This document shows, piece by piece, positions 52,928-63,322 of a stretch of 64,000 nucleotides of DNA. The stretch covers positions 29,641-93,640 of the forward strand of contig NZ_NKJI01000021.1 in NCBI RefSeq assembly GCF_002277815.1, read 5' to 3'. Source of the DNA: Pseudomonas sp. ERMR1:02. GTDB lineage: Bacteria > Pseudomonadota > Gammaproteobacteria > Pseudomonadales > Pseudomonadaceae. Below the pieces are notes generated by a model. The model was not told the origin of the DNA and ran no database searches. It saw only the letters and a program-made list of their open reading frames with translations. A program made the translations under genes and the position numbers. The first letter of the stretch is position 1; the number at the start of each line of letters is the position of its first letter.

Positions 52928-54793
52928 ATGAACGCAGAACAACAACAAAAACAGCGGAGCCAACGTATGCGGGTAAACAAAAATTTCGGTTTGGGCGTGT
53001 TCGAGCCAACGCTGCTGGCCACGGCGCTGTTCCTCGCCATGTTGCCGGCGGCTCAGGCTTTCGAAGTGAACACCGGCAATGAAGACTGGGCCGTGCGTTT
53101 CGACAACACGTTTAAGTTCAACTATGCCCAGCGTGTCGAGAGCCCAAACAGCAAGTTGGCCAATTCATGGAACAACAATGACGGTAACCGTAACTTCTCC
53201 TCGGGCAGTGCAGTGTCCCAGCGTCTGGACGTGCTCTCTGAACTGGATGTGAGCTATCAAAAGAAGATGGGTTTTCGCGTCAGCGCCAACAGCTGGTACG
53301 ACCATGCTTATGACGATGTCGGCAGTGATAACGCGGCAACCAACCAGCTCAACAGTGGACGGCCGGACTCACGCCATATCAGCGGTTACGCCGATCGCTA
53401 TTACAACGGCCCGTCGGCGGAAATTCTCGATGCCTTTGTCTTTGGCAGCACGGAAGTTGGCGAGGATTCGATCCTCAGCGCCAAGCTCGGCAAGCAGACC
53501 CAGTACTGGGGTGAAAGTGTCCTGGCCTTTGCCCACGGCAACAGCTACGGCCAGTCCGCCCTGGATATTTCCAAAGCCCTGGCGGTGCCCGGCACCGAAG
53601 CCAAGGAATTGTTCATCCCGCGCAACCAGTTGTCCGTCAGCTTCACGGTCAACCCGGAGCTGACCCTGGGTGCGCAGTACTTCCTGGACTGGGACGCGTC
53701 GCGCCTGCCGGAATCCGGTACGTATCTGGGCTTCAACGACGGCATCGAGAACGGCGGGCATAACCTGTCGCTGATTGGTGGGCAGAATCCGTTTTTCGGT
53801 GCTCCTGGCGCAATCGGTGCGAACCAGTTTCTGCGCCTGAGCAATGGCCATACCTTCACCCCGGACAAGCACGGCGACTTCGGTTTGATGGCCAAGTGGA
53901 GCCCGGAATGGCTGGACGGCACGCTCGGCATCTACTACCGCAAGACCTCCGACATCCTGCCCAACCTTGTATTGCAGCCAACGGCTGTCGGCCCGGCGCA
54001 GATAATCTCCGGCAACATCGGCAGCTACAACCAGTTCTACGTCGATGACATCGATATCTATGGCATCAGCCTGTCGAAAAGCATCGCTGACGTCAGCGTC
54101 GGCTTCGACCTGAACTACCGCGAAAACATGCCCCTGGCCAGCGTCGCGGGCACTGTCAGCCCGGCTGCGGCTGCCGCCGGCTTGCCGGGCTTCATCGGCG
54201 GTTTCAATGGCGAGGACGGCGTGGCGCGCGGCAACACCGTACACGCAGTGCTCAACGGCCTGACCACCTTTGGCGACACGCCACTGTGGGACAGCTCCTC
54301 GTTGCTGGTCGAACTCGGCTACAGCCGCTGGCTGAAGGTGACCGACAACAAGCAGCTGTTCAAGGGCGAGGACTGGTACCACGGCACCGACAAGGTCACC
54401 AAGGACAACTACATCATCGGCGTCAACTTCAACCCGACCTGGTTCCAGGTTTTCCCTGGCGTCGATATGTACATGCCGATGACCTACAACGTCGGCCTCA
54501 ATGGCAACTCCGCCGTGCAACTGGGCGGTAACGAAAACTCCGGCAGCTACTCGGTCGGCGTCGGCTTCGACCTGCACAACCAATACCGTTTCGACCTCAA
54601 ATACGTGGACAACTTCGGTCCATTCGACACCTGCAGTTCGCCAGGCAGAGCTGGCAATCCAGGAGACGGCGCTGCACCCGGCGCCAACGGGCAATACAAC
54701 TGCGTGCCCGGTCAAACCACCGCCTTCGGCGGTACGCCAGCCCAGCTGAAGGATCGCGGCATGGTCACGGCAACCTTCAAGACAACTTTCTGA
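52928..54793 (+). CDS. DUF1302 family outer-membrane protein
   Basis: 621 residues. Signal peptide preceded by a basic extension (cleavage near AAQA-FEV); then NEDWAVRFDNTFKFNYAQRV, KLGKQTQYWGESVLAFAHGN and many beta strands ending in ...GMVTATFKTTF, with a C-terminal Phe as in barrels. DUF1302 and DUF1329 proteins occur as pairs near genes for uptake or breakdown of hydrophobic compounds such as sterols, terpenes and alkanes. It follows YeiH by 141 bases. Probable outer-membrane channel. Confidence 0.9.
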   Translation: MNAEQQQKQRSQRMRVNKNFGLGVFEPTLLATALFLAMLPAAQAFEVNTGNEDWAVRFDNTFKFNYAQRVESPNSKLANSWNNNDGNRNFSSGSAVSQRLDVLSELDVSYQKKMGFRVSANSWYDHAYDDVGSDNAATNQLNSGRPDSRHISGYADRYYNGPSAEILDAFVFGSTEVGEDSILSAKLGKQTQYWGESVLAFAHGNSYGQSALDISKALAVPGTEAKELFIPRNQLSVSFTVNPELTLGAQYFLDWDASRLPESGTYLGFNDGIENGGHNLSLIGGQNPFFGAPGAIGANQFLRLSNGHTFTPDKHGDFGLMAKWSPEWLDGTLGIYYRKTSDILPNLVLQPTAVGPAQIISGNIGSYNQFYVDDIDIYGISLSKSIADVSVGFDLNYRENMPLASVAGTVSPAAAAAGLPGFIGGFNGEDGVARGNTVHAVLNGLTTFGDTPLWDSSSLLVELGYSRWLKVTDNKQLFKGEDWYHGTDKVTKDNYIIGVNFNPTWFQVFPGVDMYMPMTYNVGLNGNSAVQLGGNENSGSYSVGVGFDLHNQYRFDLKYVDNFGPFDTCSSPGRAGNPGDGAAPGANGQYNCVPGQTTAFGGTPAQLKDRGMVTATFKTTF

Positions 54794-54829
54794 TTTGCGA
54801 TTGCTTAAAAACAATCAGGAGAACCACAC

Positions 54830-56187
54830 ATGAAATGCATGCACAATTTGTTGACCGTCTCCCTGGCCCTGACCTTCGCCGGTCTCGCCCACGCCGCCGT
54901 GCCCGCCGCAGACGCGGCCAAGCTGGGGTCTAGCCTGACCGCGGTGGGCGCCGAGAAAGCCGGCAACGCCGATGGCTCCATCCCGGCTTACACCGGTGGG
55001 CTGACAACGCCGCCGGCGGGTTTCAAATCGGGCGACACCCTGCGTCCCGACCCCTATGCCAGCGAGAAACCGCTGCTGGTGATCGATGGCAAGAATGTCG
55101 ATCAGTACAAGAATCAACTGACCGCCGTCACCGTCGAACTGGCCAAGCGTTTTCCGACCTTTCGCGTTGAGGTCTACCCGACGCATCGCAGCGTGGCGTT
55201 GCCGCAGAGCGTGCTGGATAACACCTTGAAGAACGCGACCGGCGCGAAGTCGCTGGAGGGTGGCAACGCGATCGAAAACGTCCGGCCTGGCGTACCATTC
55301 CCGATCCCGCAGTCGGGGGCCGAGGCCATGTGGAATCACCTGCTGCGCTACCAGGGTGTGGCGTATTCGACCAAGTACGATTCCTGGAACGTCGATTCTT
55401 CCGGGGCCCAGATCCTTGCCACCAGCGGCGAAATCGTCAACTCGTATCCGATCTTCGAAGACCCGAACAAGGTCATCGATGGCAAGGACACTTACTTCCA
55501 GACTCGCCTGTTCTACACCGGTCCCGCGCGCCGGGCGGGCGAGGCGATCATGCTCAAGGATGCGGCCAACCCGCTGGTGCAAGAGCGTCGCGCCTGGCAG
55601 TACTTGCCGGGGCAGCGTCGCGTGAAACTGGCGCCGACCCTGGCCTACGACACGCCAAACCCGGGCACCGCAGGTTCGGGAACCTATGACGACGTGTATG
55701 TGTTCAACGGTGCGCTGGATCGCTATGACTGGAAGCTGGTCGGCAAGCAGGAAGTGATCGTGCCGTACAACACCTACGCACTGAGCTACATCAAGGATCC
55801 GAAAGCCCTGACCACACCCAACCATCTGGCGCCGCAGTTCGTGCGTTGGGAGAAACACCGTGTGTGGGTGGTGGAAGGCACACTCAAGGCCGGTGCCCGT
55901 CACGTCTACGCCAAACGTCGTTTCTACCTGGATGAGGACAGCTGGGTCGCTCTGGCATCTGATCAGTACGATGCGCGCGGCCAGCTCTACCGTGGTTCTT
56001 TCAGTTTCCTCTCGCAAAGCTACGACGTGACGACCCCAACACCACGCCGCACGTGATCTATGACCTGGTGGGCGGCACCTACAACATCAATGGTTTGTCG
56101 GGCGCCTACGGCGGCATCAAATACATTGCGCCGCTCTCCAAGGCGCAGTGGTCGCCGGATGCGCTGGCCGGCAACGGTATTCGCTGA
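54830..56187 (+). CDS. DUF1329 family outer-membrane lipoprotein-like protein (one frameshift)
   Basis: 452 residues once repaired. Signal peptide ending LAHA-AVP; conserved KLGSSLTAVGAEKAGNADGS, VRPGVPFPIPQSGAEAMWNH and WQYLPGQRRVKLAPTLAYDT typify DUF1329, a LolB-like fold thought to work with lipids. The frame breaks near 56031 (SYDVT|TP); adding one base gives NDPNTTPHVIYDLVGGTYNI and a stop at 56187, the usual length. Paired with the DUF1302 gene 36 bases upstream. Confidence 0.88.
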
Positions 56188-56251
56188 AAACCGCACAACA
56201 GGAGTCCAGGCCGGTTGCTGTCAAGCGCCGGCCTGGCGAAGAGGACGCACT

Positions 56252-57322
56252 ATGTGTTCATTCAAAATGCAGGCGTCGCTGATGTTGGCGATGCTGTTGA
56301 CGTTGGCTCAGGGTGTTGCCCAGGCATCCGGTTACGTTGATGTGCTGGATCTGCCCGCCAGGCCCAGCGCGTTGGCGGTACGCAGTCCCTTGCTCGACGT
56401 CGCGAATGCCGGGAAACGTCTGGTCGCGGTCGGGCAGCGTGGCCATGTTCTTTATTCCGATGATGCCGGCCGCCAATGGCAGCAGGCCGATGTGCCGGTC
56501 AGCAGCGACCTGAATGCCGTGTACTTTCCTTCCCCTGAACAAGGCTGGGCGGTCGGCAACGACGGCGTGATCTTGCACAGCAGTGACGCCGGCGCGACCT
56601 GGAACAAGCAACTGGACGGCCGACAGATCGGGGCCTTGCTGGTCAAGCATTACACGGCATTGGCACAGGCCGAACCTGCCAACGAGCAGTGGCCGTTGCG
56701 GGTCGCTGAAGGTCAGCGGCTGGTCGAGGAGGGCGCCGACAAACCCTTGCTCGACGTCTGGTTCGCCAACGACAAGCAAGGGTATGTGGTGGGTGTGTTC
56801 AACCTGATCCTGCACACCGAGGATGGCGGCCGTAGCTGGACGCCTTTTCAGGACCGGACCGACAACCCGCAGAGCTTTCACCTGAACGCCATCGCGTCCA
56901 CTGGCGATGCGTTGTACATCGTCGGCGAACAAGGGCTGGTGCTGAAATGGGATACCTCGCAACAGCGATTCGCCGCCCTGGCCACGCCGTATCAGGGCAG
57001 CTTTTTCGGCGTCGTCGGCAAGCCCGGTGAAGTCGTGGTTTTTGGTCTGCGCGGGAACGTGTTGCGCAGCACGGATGGCGGGTTGAGCTGGAAGCCGTTC
57101 GATACCGGGCTGCAAGTCAGTGTCACCGCCGGCGCGATTGATGCCCAGGGTCACTATCGGCTGTTCACCCAGGCCGGGCACATGCTGGTCGACCAGTCCA
57201 ATAACGATCACTTGCAACTGATGCCACAGCAAAACCCTTCACCGGTGGCCGGTGCCGCCCTGGCCGGCGACGGTTCGTTGATCGTGGTAGGCAGCCGTGG
57301 TGCGCGTGCGCTTCTCAAATAA
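56252..57322 (+). CDS. YCF48-like/BNR-repeat exported protein
   Basis: 356 residues. Signal peptide (residues 1-25, ending AQASG); beta-propeller with repeated GHVLYSDDAGRQWQQADVP, GVILHSSDAGATWNKQLDGR, LILHTEDGGRSWTPFQDRTD and GNVLRSTDGGLSWKPFDTG units (Asp-box like). In Pseudomonas such proteins regularly lie between DUF1329 and an RND-family gene. Probably a periplasmic assembly or adaptor factor of that complex. The start at 56252 is chosen at MCSFKMQASLMLAMLL; upstream sequence is the frameshifted tail of DUF1329. Confidence 0.85.
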   Translation: MCSFKMQASLMLAMLLTLAQGVAQASGYVDVLDLPARPSALAVRSPLLDVANAGKRLVAVGQRGHVLYSDDAGRQWQQADVPVSSDLNAVYFPSPEQGWAVGNDGVILHSSDAGATWNKQLDGRQIGALLVKHYTALAQAEPANEQWPLRVAEGQRLVEEGADKPLLDVWFANDKQGYVVGVFNLILHTEDGGRSWTPFQDRTDNPQSFHLNAIASTGDALYIVGEQGLVLKWDTSQQRFAALATPYQGSFFGVVGKPGEVVVFGLRGNVLRSTDGGLSWKPFDTGLQVSVTAGAIDAQGHYRLFTQAGHMLVDQSNNDHLQLMPQQNPSPVAGAALAGDGSLIVVGSRGARALLK

Positions 57323-57355
57323 TAAGAGCCAGAACAATAGAGCGAGTACTCAGAC

Positions 57356-59895
57356 ATGGCCCATAGCAAGCAAAGCAACATGCCGGTGATCCGCGATCTG
57401 CGCGACTTTGATCGGCGCTCCGGCAACCTGCTGGAGCGGTTGGTGTTCAACTATCGCCCGCTGTTTATCGTGCTCATGACGCTGGCTACTCTGGTGCTGG
57501 GCTACATGGCGGCGACCCGTCTGGAGTTGCGCCCCAGCTTCGAAAAAATGATCCCGCAGAGTCAGCCGTACATTCAAAACTTCCTGGAGAACCGCCAGTC
57601 GCTGCGTGGCCTGGGCAACTCGGTGCGGGTGGTGGTGGAAAACACCCAAGGTGACATTTTCGATCCTGAGTACTTGAACATTCTCAAGCAGGTCAACGAC
57701 GAACTGTTCCTCGCCGAAGGCGTCGATCGCGCCTGGATGAAGTCGTTGTGGACGCCAGCGGTACGCTGGACCGAAGTCACCGAAGAAGGCTTTCAGGGCG
57801 GCCCGGTGATGCCCGACAGTTATCAGGGTTCGCCGTCGGACATCGAACAGCTTCGGCAGAACATCTCCCGCGCCGGCATCGTCGGCAGCCTGGTTGCCAG
57901 CGATTTCAAGTCGAGCATGCTGGTCGTGCCGCTGCTGGACAAAGCCTCGGCGACGGGCCAGAGCATTAATTATCATCAGTTTTCGCGAATGCTCGAAGAA
58001 CGCTTGCGCGACAAGATCGAGTTCGCCGGTGACAGCGCGGCGCGCAAGGCCGGGGCGCAGGGCACAGGGCACTACAAGGTGCGGGTGATCGGTTTTGCCA
58101 AGCTGATGGGCGATCTGATCGATGGTTTGATTCAGGTGATGATGTTTTTCGGCCTGGCCGTGGTCACCTCACTGGTCATCATTTACCTCTACACCCGCTG
58201 TGTGCGCAGCACGTTGCTGGTGGTCGGCTGCTCGCTGATCGCGGTGGTCTGGCAACTGGGTATCGTCGCTGGCTGGGTTATGCCATCGATCCGTATTCGG
58301 TCCTCGTACCGTTCCTGATCTTCGCCATCGGCGTGTCCCACGCGGCGCAGAAAATGAACGGCATCATGCAGGACATCGCCCGTGGCACCCATAAACAGGT
58401 GGCGGCGCGTTACACCTTCCGCCGTCTGTTTATCGCTGGCGTCACGGCATTGCTGGCCGACGCAGTGGGCTTTGCGGTGTTGATGCTGATCGACATTCCG
58501 GTGATCCAGGATTTGGCCATCACCGCCAGCATCGGTGTGGCGGTGCTGATCTTCACCTCGCTGCTGCTCATGCGGTGGCACTGTCCTATGTTGGCGTCGG
58601 CGCAAAAGCCGCCGAGCGCGCACTGAAAATCGACACGCGAGCGGTCGCGCATAAAGGCTTTGGAAAACTGTGGGACAGCCTGGATCGCTTCACCACACGC
58701 AAGTGGGCCACCGGCGCGATACTGGTGGCCACCTTGCTGGGGATCGGGGGCTTTGCGGTCAGCCTGCATCTGAAAATCGGTGATCTCGACAGCGGCGCCC
58801 CGGAGCTGCGTGCGGACTCGCGCTACAACCGCGACAACGCCTACATCACCCAGCATTACGCGCTGTCCAGCGACCTGTTCGCAGTGATGATCAAGACCCC
58901 GGCAGAAGGCTGCCTGAATTACCGCACGCTGATCCTCGCCGACCGCCTGGCCTGGGAGCTTCAGCAATATCCGGGCGTGCAGGCCACGGCATCGCTGGTC
59001 AACGCAGTGCGGCAGATTACGGCCGGGTCCTACGAGGGTAATCCCAAACTCAACAGCATCCAGCGCAACCAGAACGTATTGAACTACGCCGCACAACAAG
59101 CCTCGGTCAACTCCCCGGAACTGTTCAACACCGATTGTTCGCTGATGCCGGTGATCGCCTACCTCAAGGATCACAAGGCCGAGACCCTGGATGCGGTGGT
59201 GGCCATCGCCGACAAATTCGCCAAGGAAAACAGCACCGAGGATCGCCGGTTTCTGCTGGCCGCCGGCACCGCCGGTATCGAGGCAGCGACCAATATTGTG
59301 GTGCGCGAGGCCAATCGCACCATGTTGCTGTACGTCTATGCGGCAGTGACGCTGTTTTGCCTGATCACTTTCCGCAGCTGGCGCGCCACGCTGGTGGCGT
59401 TGCTGCCACTGGTATTGACCTCGATCCTCTGCGAGGCCCTGATGGTGGTCATGGGCATTGGCGTGAAGGTGGCGACCCTGCCGGTGATCGCGCTGGGGGT
59501 GGGGATCGGCGTGGATTACGCGCTGTATTTGCTCAGTGTGCAGTTGCAATACCAGCGTCAGGGGTTGTCGCTCACGCAAGCCTACCGGCGCGCGGTGTCG
59601 TTCACCGGCAGAGTGGTGGGGCTGGTGGGTATTACGCTGGCAGCGGGGTGGTGTGCTGGGGCTGGTCGCCGATCAAGTTCCAGGCGGACATGGGCATCCT
59701 GCTGACGTTCATGTTTTGTGGAACATGTTGGGTGCGTTGATCTTGATTCCGGCGTTGTCGCATTTTCTTTTGCGCACCGATCAGGTTTTGGGCAAGGAAT
59801 CAGGGGAGATGGTTCTTGACGCGTCTGGCGCGCAGGCCTCGCAGATTATTGAGCCGAGCGTTTGCGGGGAGCGTGGCAAGGCGAGGGTGGAATAG
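57356..59895 (+). pseudogene. RND-superfamily (MMPL/HpnN-like) transporter (four frameshifts)
   Basis: About 847 residues when repaired. N-terminal helix FNYRPLFIVLMTLATLVLGY, a large periplasmic loop, helices LIQVMMFFGLAVVTSLVIIY and FLIFAIGVSHAAQKMNGIMQ with the conserved RND core, a second half starting near FTTRKWATGAILVATLLGIG, and PVIALGVGIGVDYALYLLSV. Breaks lie at about 58272, 58573, 59644-59647 (GGGG) and 59713-59716 (TTTT); each is cured by one added base. RND/MMPL proteins move lipids or hydrophobic compounds. It completes the DUF1302-DUF1329-YCF48 set. Confidence 0.85.
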
Positions 59896-59986
59896 AGGGG
59901 GTGATGTGTGTTGGATTCTGGAGCGGGTTACCCACTCGAAGATCCTGCGCTTGGCCTCTGCGCAAAGTATTGGAAAACACGCGCAA

Positions 59987-60079
59987 CTGTAGGAGCCGGC
60001 TTGCTGGCGAAGGCGGTGTATCAGGTAAATGCATTGTTGACTGGATTGCCGTCTTCGCCAGCAATCCGGCTCCTACAGG
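59987..60079. repeat. REP pair, GGAGCCGGC subtype
   Basis: CTGTAGGAGCCGGCTTGCTG and its inverted partner ending GGCTCCTACAGG around a 50-base spacer. The arm sequence (GGAGCCGGC) differs from the GGAGCGAGC copies in the first 11 kb. Confidence 0.88.
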
Positions 60080-60235
60080 GAATTTACGTACGAGCTACCG
60101 ACCAGGTCGGCTGTCAGGCCGCCATCGCGAGCTAGCGGGTTGATGGATGATTTTCCCATTAACACGCGGATTCGCAGCCGTGCCAGAGCAATGTGCCACA
60201 ATAGGATTACGGCACAGCAGCATTAGGCGAACTCA

Positions 60236-61362
60236 ATGGATGGCCTTGAATTTCGGCACGAGCAGGAACGCTTCATCGCCCAGCAAGTGCGCACAGACCG
60301 ATTGCATCAGCTGTTTCGCCAATCGGTTACAGCGGTTTTTGGCAGTTTCCTGGCAATGGTCATGCTGTGCTGGCTGTGCTGGGAACGGTTTGATCATGCC
60401 GTCGTTGTCTGGTGGGTCGGCCTGCTGACGGCTTCGACGCTGGTGCGTATCTCGATGTTCGTGGTGTATTTTCGCAGCCCGCAAGCGGCGCGCACACCGC
60501 AACACTGGGAGCGTATCTATCTTGGCACGCTGGTGCTGTCCGCCGGCATCTGGGGCGGTGGCGCGTTGGCGGTGATGCCGGCCGACGACCTGTTGGCCCA
60601 GGCGCTGGTCATGCTGTTTACCGTCGGTATGTCTGTCAGTGCGGTGTCTTGCTACTCGGCCTATCGCTATATGACGGTGGTGTCCATCGCGCTGGTGTTG
60701 TTGCCCTGTACCTTCTGGCTGCTGTTCCAGCCGTCTACCCTTCAGGCCGGTATGGGGCTGGCCGTTCTGGTGTTTGCATCCTTTGTGTGCAGCGCGACAC
60801 GAAAACTCTCCGATGCCCTGGAAACGGGCTTCCGTTTAACCCGTGAGATGGAGTTGGCGCACAGCATTTCCACACGTGCCGCACAGACCGATGAATTGAC
60901 TGGCCTGAAGAATCGTCGGGCGTTTTTCGAGCATGCCCAGCGGCTCTACAACCATTGCCAGAACTACCAGTTGCCGCTGTGCGCGGTGATGCTGGACATG
61001 GATCACTTCAAGCATATCAACGACACCTATGGGCATCAGGTCGGCGACCAGGTGCTGCGGCAAATGGGCGTGGTGATCTGCCGGTCATTTCGTGAAACCG
61101 ATGTCCACGGCCGGCTGGGCGGCGAGGAGTTTGCCGTTTTGCTGCCGGACACGTCCCTTGAAGCGGCGCAAAACATCGCCGAGGAACTTGTTCACTCCAT
61201 CGCCGGGCTGATGACAGGGCCGGTTCACCGCATAACGGCCAGCGTCGGAGTTGCGTCCATGGTTTCCAGTGACAAGGACTTGCATAGCTTGTTGAGCAAC
61301 GCCGATAAGGCGCTGTATCGCGCCAAGGCTCGTGGCGTAATCAGGTTGTGGTGTCTGAGTAG
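60236..61362 (+). CDS. Diguanylate cyclase with N-terminal membrane domain (3' frameshift)
   Basis: 375 residues when repaired. Six hydrophobic helices (about residues 30-190, MASE-like), a short linker, and a GGDEF domain with DELTGLKNRRAFFEHAQRLY, LDMDHFKHINDTYGHQVGDQ and the active-site GGEEF. It makes c-di-GMP; no RxxD inhibitory site is obvious at the usual place (ICRSFRETD is there instead). As written, the frame runs on to 61498 through a REP element; one extra C near 61335 gives the standard ending ARGRNQVVVSE and a stop at 61362. Confidence 0.92.
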
Positions 61363-61392
61363 TTTTGCACATCGCGAGCAAGCTTTGCTCCC

Positions 61393-61481
61393 TGTAGGAG
61401 CCGGCTTGCTGGCGAAGGCGGCAGTCCAGTCAATGATGCAGCGCCTGACCCACCGCTTTCGCCAGCAAGCCGGCTCCTACA
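61393..61481. repeat. REP pair, GGAGCCGGC subtype
   Basis: TGTAGGAGCCGGCTTGCTGG and its complement around a spacer of about 45 bases, between the diguanylate cyclase and the convergent epoxide-hydrolase gene. Confidence 0.88.
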
Positions 61482-61508
61482 GTTGTGTGTTGCTCTGAAA
61501 AATGGCCT

Positions 61509-62771
61509 TCAACGCAACGAGCGGAACGCCGTGCGCAGTTCCTCGGTGAACAGCTGCGGCTGTTCCCAGGCTGCAAAATGGCCACCCTTTTCTGCCTGGT
61601 GGAAGTAGATCAGGTTGCGATAGGCGCGCCGGGCCCAGCTCTCCGGCGGGCAATAGACGTCTTCTGGAAACACTGTGATCGCCACCGGCAGCGAGATCTC
61701 GCTGGTCTTCTGGGCGGTAGATGACAGTGGGCTGCGTCCTTTGTTTTCCCAGTACAACCGGGCGGACGAAGCGCCGCTGTTGGTTAGCCAATACAGCGTG
61801 ATGTCGTCCAGCACTTGATCGCGGGTTGGCAACTGTTGCGCGTCAGTACCATAGGTCCACTTAACAAAACCCGGATGCACCAGCAGGAACGCAGCGAGGG
61901 CGACCGGGGAGTCAGTCACGCCGTAGCCGATTGTCTGCGGTCGGGCGGCCATCATTGCGCTGTACGCCAGGTTGCCCTGTTTGATCAGTGTGGCCACGGC
62001 CTCGTAGGTCTGGCGTTCCTGTGGGTTGAACTGCGCCGGTGCCGGGCCCGCGATTGCCAGCGCAGCACCTGCTTCGGGCGGTATCGTTGCCGGCAAATTA
62101 AGATGAATGCCGCGCAACCCCGCTGGCGCCTGACGTGCCATGGCACCGGTGATGGGCCCGCCCCAGTCGCCTCCTTGCGCGACGTACTGCTGGTAACCGA
62201 GGCGCTGCATCAACTGCGCCCAGACCTGCGCGATGTGATCCGGATCCCAGCCGGTGCCACCGGGTTTGCCTGAAAAGCCATAGCCGGGAATGGACGGAAT
62301 CACCAGGTCGAAGGCATCGGCAGCGTTGCCACCGTGGGCGACAGGATCAGATAGCGGGCCGATGACCTTGATGAATTCGAACACAGAGCCGGGCCAGCCG
62401 TGGGTCATGATCATGGGCAGCGCATTCGGGGCCGGAGAGCGCACCCAGATGAAATGGATATCGACGCCGTCAATGGTCGTGACGAATTGCGGCAGGGCGT
62501 TGAGCTGCGCTTGGGCCTTGCGCCAGTCGTAATCCGTGCCCCAGTAACGCACCAACGCTTGCAGCTGCGCCAGTTGCGCACCTTGGGAGGCATCGCCGAC
62601 GGTCTCCTTGTCCGGCCAGCGGGTGGCGTTGATGCGCTGGCGCAGGTCGACCAATGCCTTTTCCTCAACGGCGATATGGAAAGGACGGACAGAGTCATCG
62701 GCGCAGGCCACGCTGATGAGGGTGCACACGTAAATGGCGAGGGCAACCGCGAATCTGTATTTCATCTTCAT
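61509..62771 (-). CDS. Secreted epoxide hydrolase (EHN-type alpha/beta hydrolase)
   Basis: 420 residues. Signal peptide ending SVACA-DDS; epoxide-hydrolase N-terminal domain VRPFHIAVEEKALVDLRQRI with YWGTDYDWRKAQAQLNALPQ; hydrolase core with oxyanion HGWPG and nucleophile elbow VAQGGDWGGPITGA (Asp), cap Tyr candidates, and catalytic His in QAEKGGHFAAWEQP. It opens epoxides to diols, probably in the periplasm. Mammalian microsomal and bacterial EHN enzymes share this layout. A single gene, convergent to the diguanylate cyclase. Confidence 0.92.
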   Translation of the reverse strand: MKMKYRFAVALAIYVCTLISVACADDSVRPFHIAVEEKALVDLRQRINATRWPDKETVGDASQGAQLAQLQALVRYWGTDYDWRKAQAQLNALPQFVTTIDGVDIHFIWVRSPAPNALPMIMTHGWPGSVFEFIKVIGPLSDPVAHGGNAADAFDLVIPSIPGYGFSGKPGGTGWDPDHIAQVWAQLMQRLGYQQYVAQGGDWGGPITGAMARQAPAGLRGIHLNLPATIPPEAGAALAIAGPAPAQFNPQERQTYEAVATLIKQGNLAYSAMMAARPQTIGYGVTDSPVALAAFLLVHPGFVKWTYGTDAQQLPTRDQVLDDITLYWLTNSGASSARLYWENKGRSPLSSTAQKTSEISLPVAITVFPEDVYCPPESWARRAYRNLIYFHQAEKGGHFAAWEQPQLFTEELRTAFRSLR

Positions 62772-62917
62772 TACCTCTGCCGAGGGGAGCGAAGCGATCC
62801 TTCGTAGTCAGCATGGCATCAGGGCCAATAAGGCCCGCACCACTGGTCGATGTGCGATTGATCTATAGGCTCAAAGTATCTATTTTGATTCTGTAGATTC
62901 AAAATGAGGAACTGGAC

Positions 62918-63322
62918 ATGCCACTCGCCCTTCAAGCGCAGCAGGGGTTCACCAAAAGCCAGTGCGTAACCGGCCTGCGCGCCGCTGTCGGCATTCTCGA
63001 AAAATGGTCTGCCTCCAGCGATCAGGCCTGTCGCATCCTGCGCATTTCCCGCAGCACCTACACGCGCGCCAGGCAGCGCGATCCCGACTGGGCCGTAGCG
63101 CTGGATGCGGACCAGATGCAGCGCATCAGCTTTGTACTGAACATCCACGCCACCCTGCGCCTGATCTTGATAACCCGCAAACGTCTACGGTTTTGTGTCG
63201 ATGGCCAACGACAACGAGTTTTTCAATGGGCGAACCCGCTGGAGATCATGTCCCAGGGCGACATGATTTCGCTGTACGAGACGTTTCGACGGATCGACGC
63301 GCTGCGGGGCGCGCAATGGTGA
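62918..63322 (+). CDS. Xre/MbcA/ParS-type antitoxin (internally frame-shifted)
   Basis: Antitoxin of the DUF2384 type. The N-terminus LEKWSASSDQACRILRISRS is an HTH, and the C-terminus NPLEIMSQGDMISLYETFRR followed by IDALRGAQW is the toxin-binding domain. The middle (about 63165-63235) reads as nonsense, but adding one base at each of three spots gives the family sequence FDNPQNVYGFVSMANDNEFF and restores the frame. The three deletions cancel, so the gene looks open although about 25 codons are wrong. Repaired length is 135 residues. It neutralises the RES toxin encoded next, with a 7-base overlap. Confidence 0.8.
   Translation: MPLALQAQQGFTKSQCVTGLRAAVGILEKWSASSDQACRILRISRSTYTRARQRDPDWAVALDADQMQRISFVLNIHATLRLILITRKRLRFCVDGQRQRVFQWANPLEIMSQGDMISLYETFRRIDALRGAQW

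Noticed and set aside
53369..54814. 481-residue minus-strand frame
   Set aside because: Entirely antisense to the DUF1302 gene, biased composition (Val/Gln/Asp) and no recognisable motif; a product of high GC at third positions.
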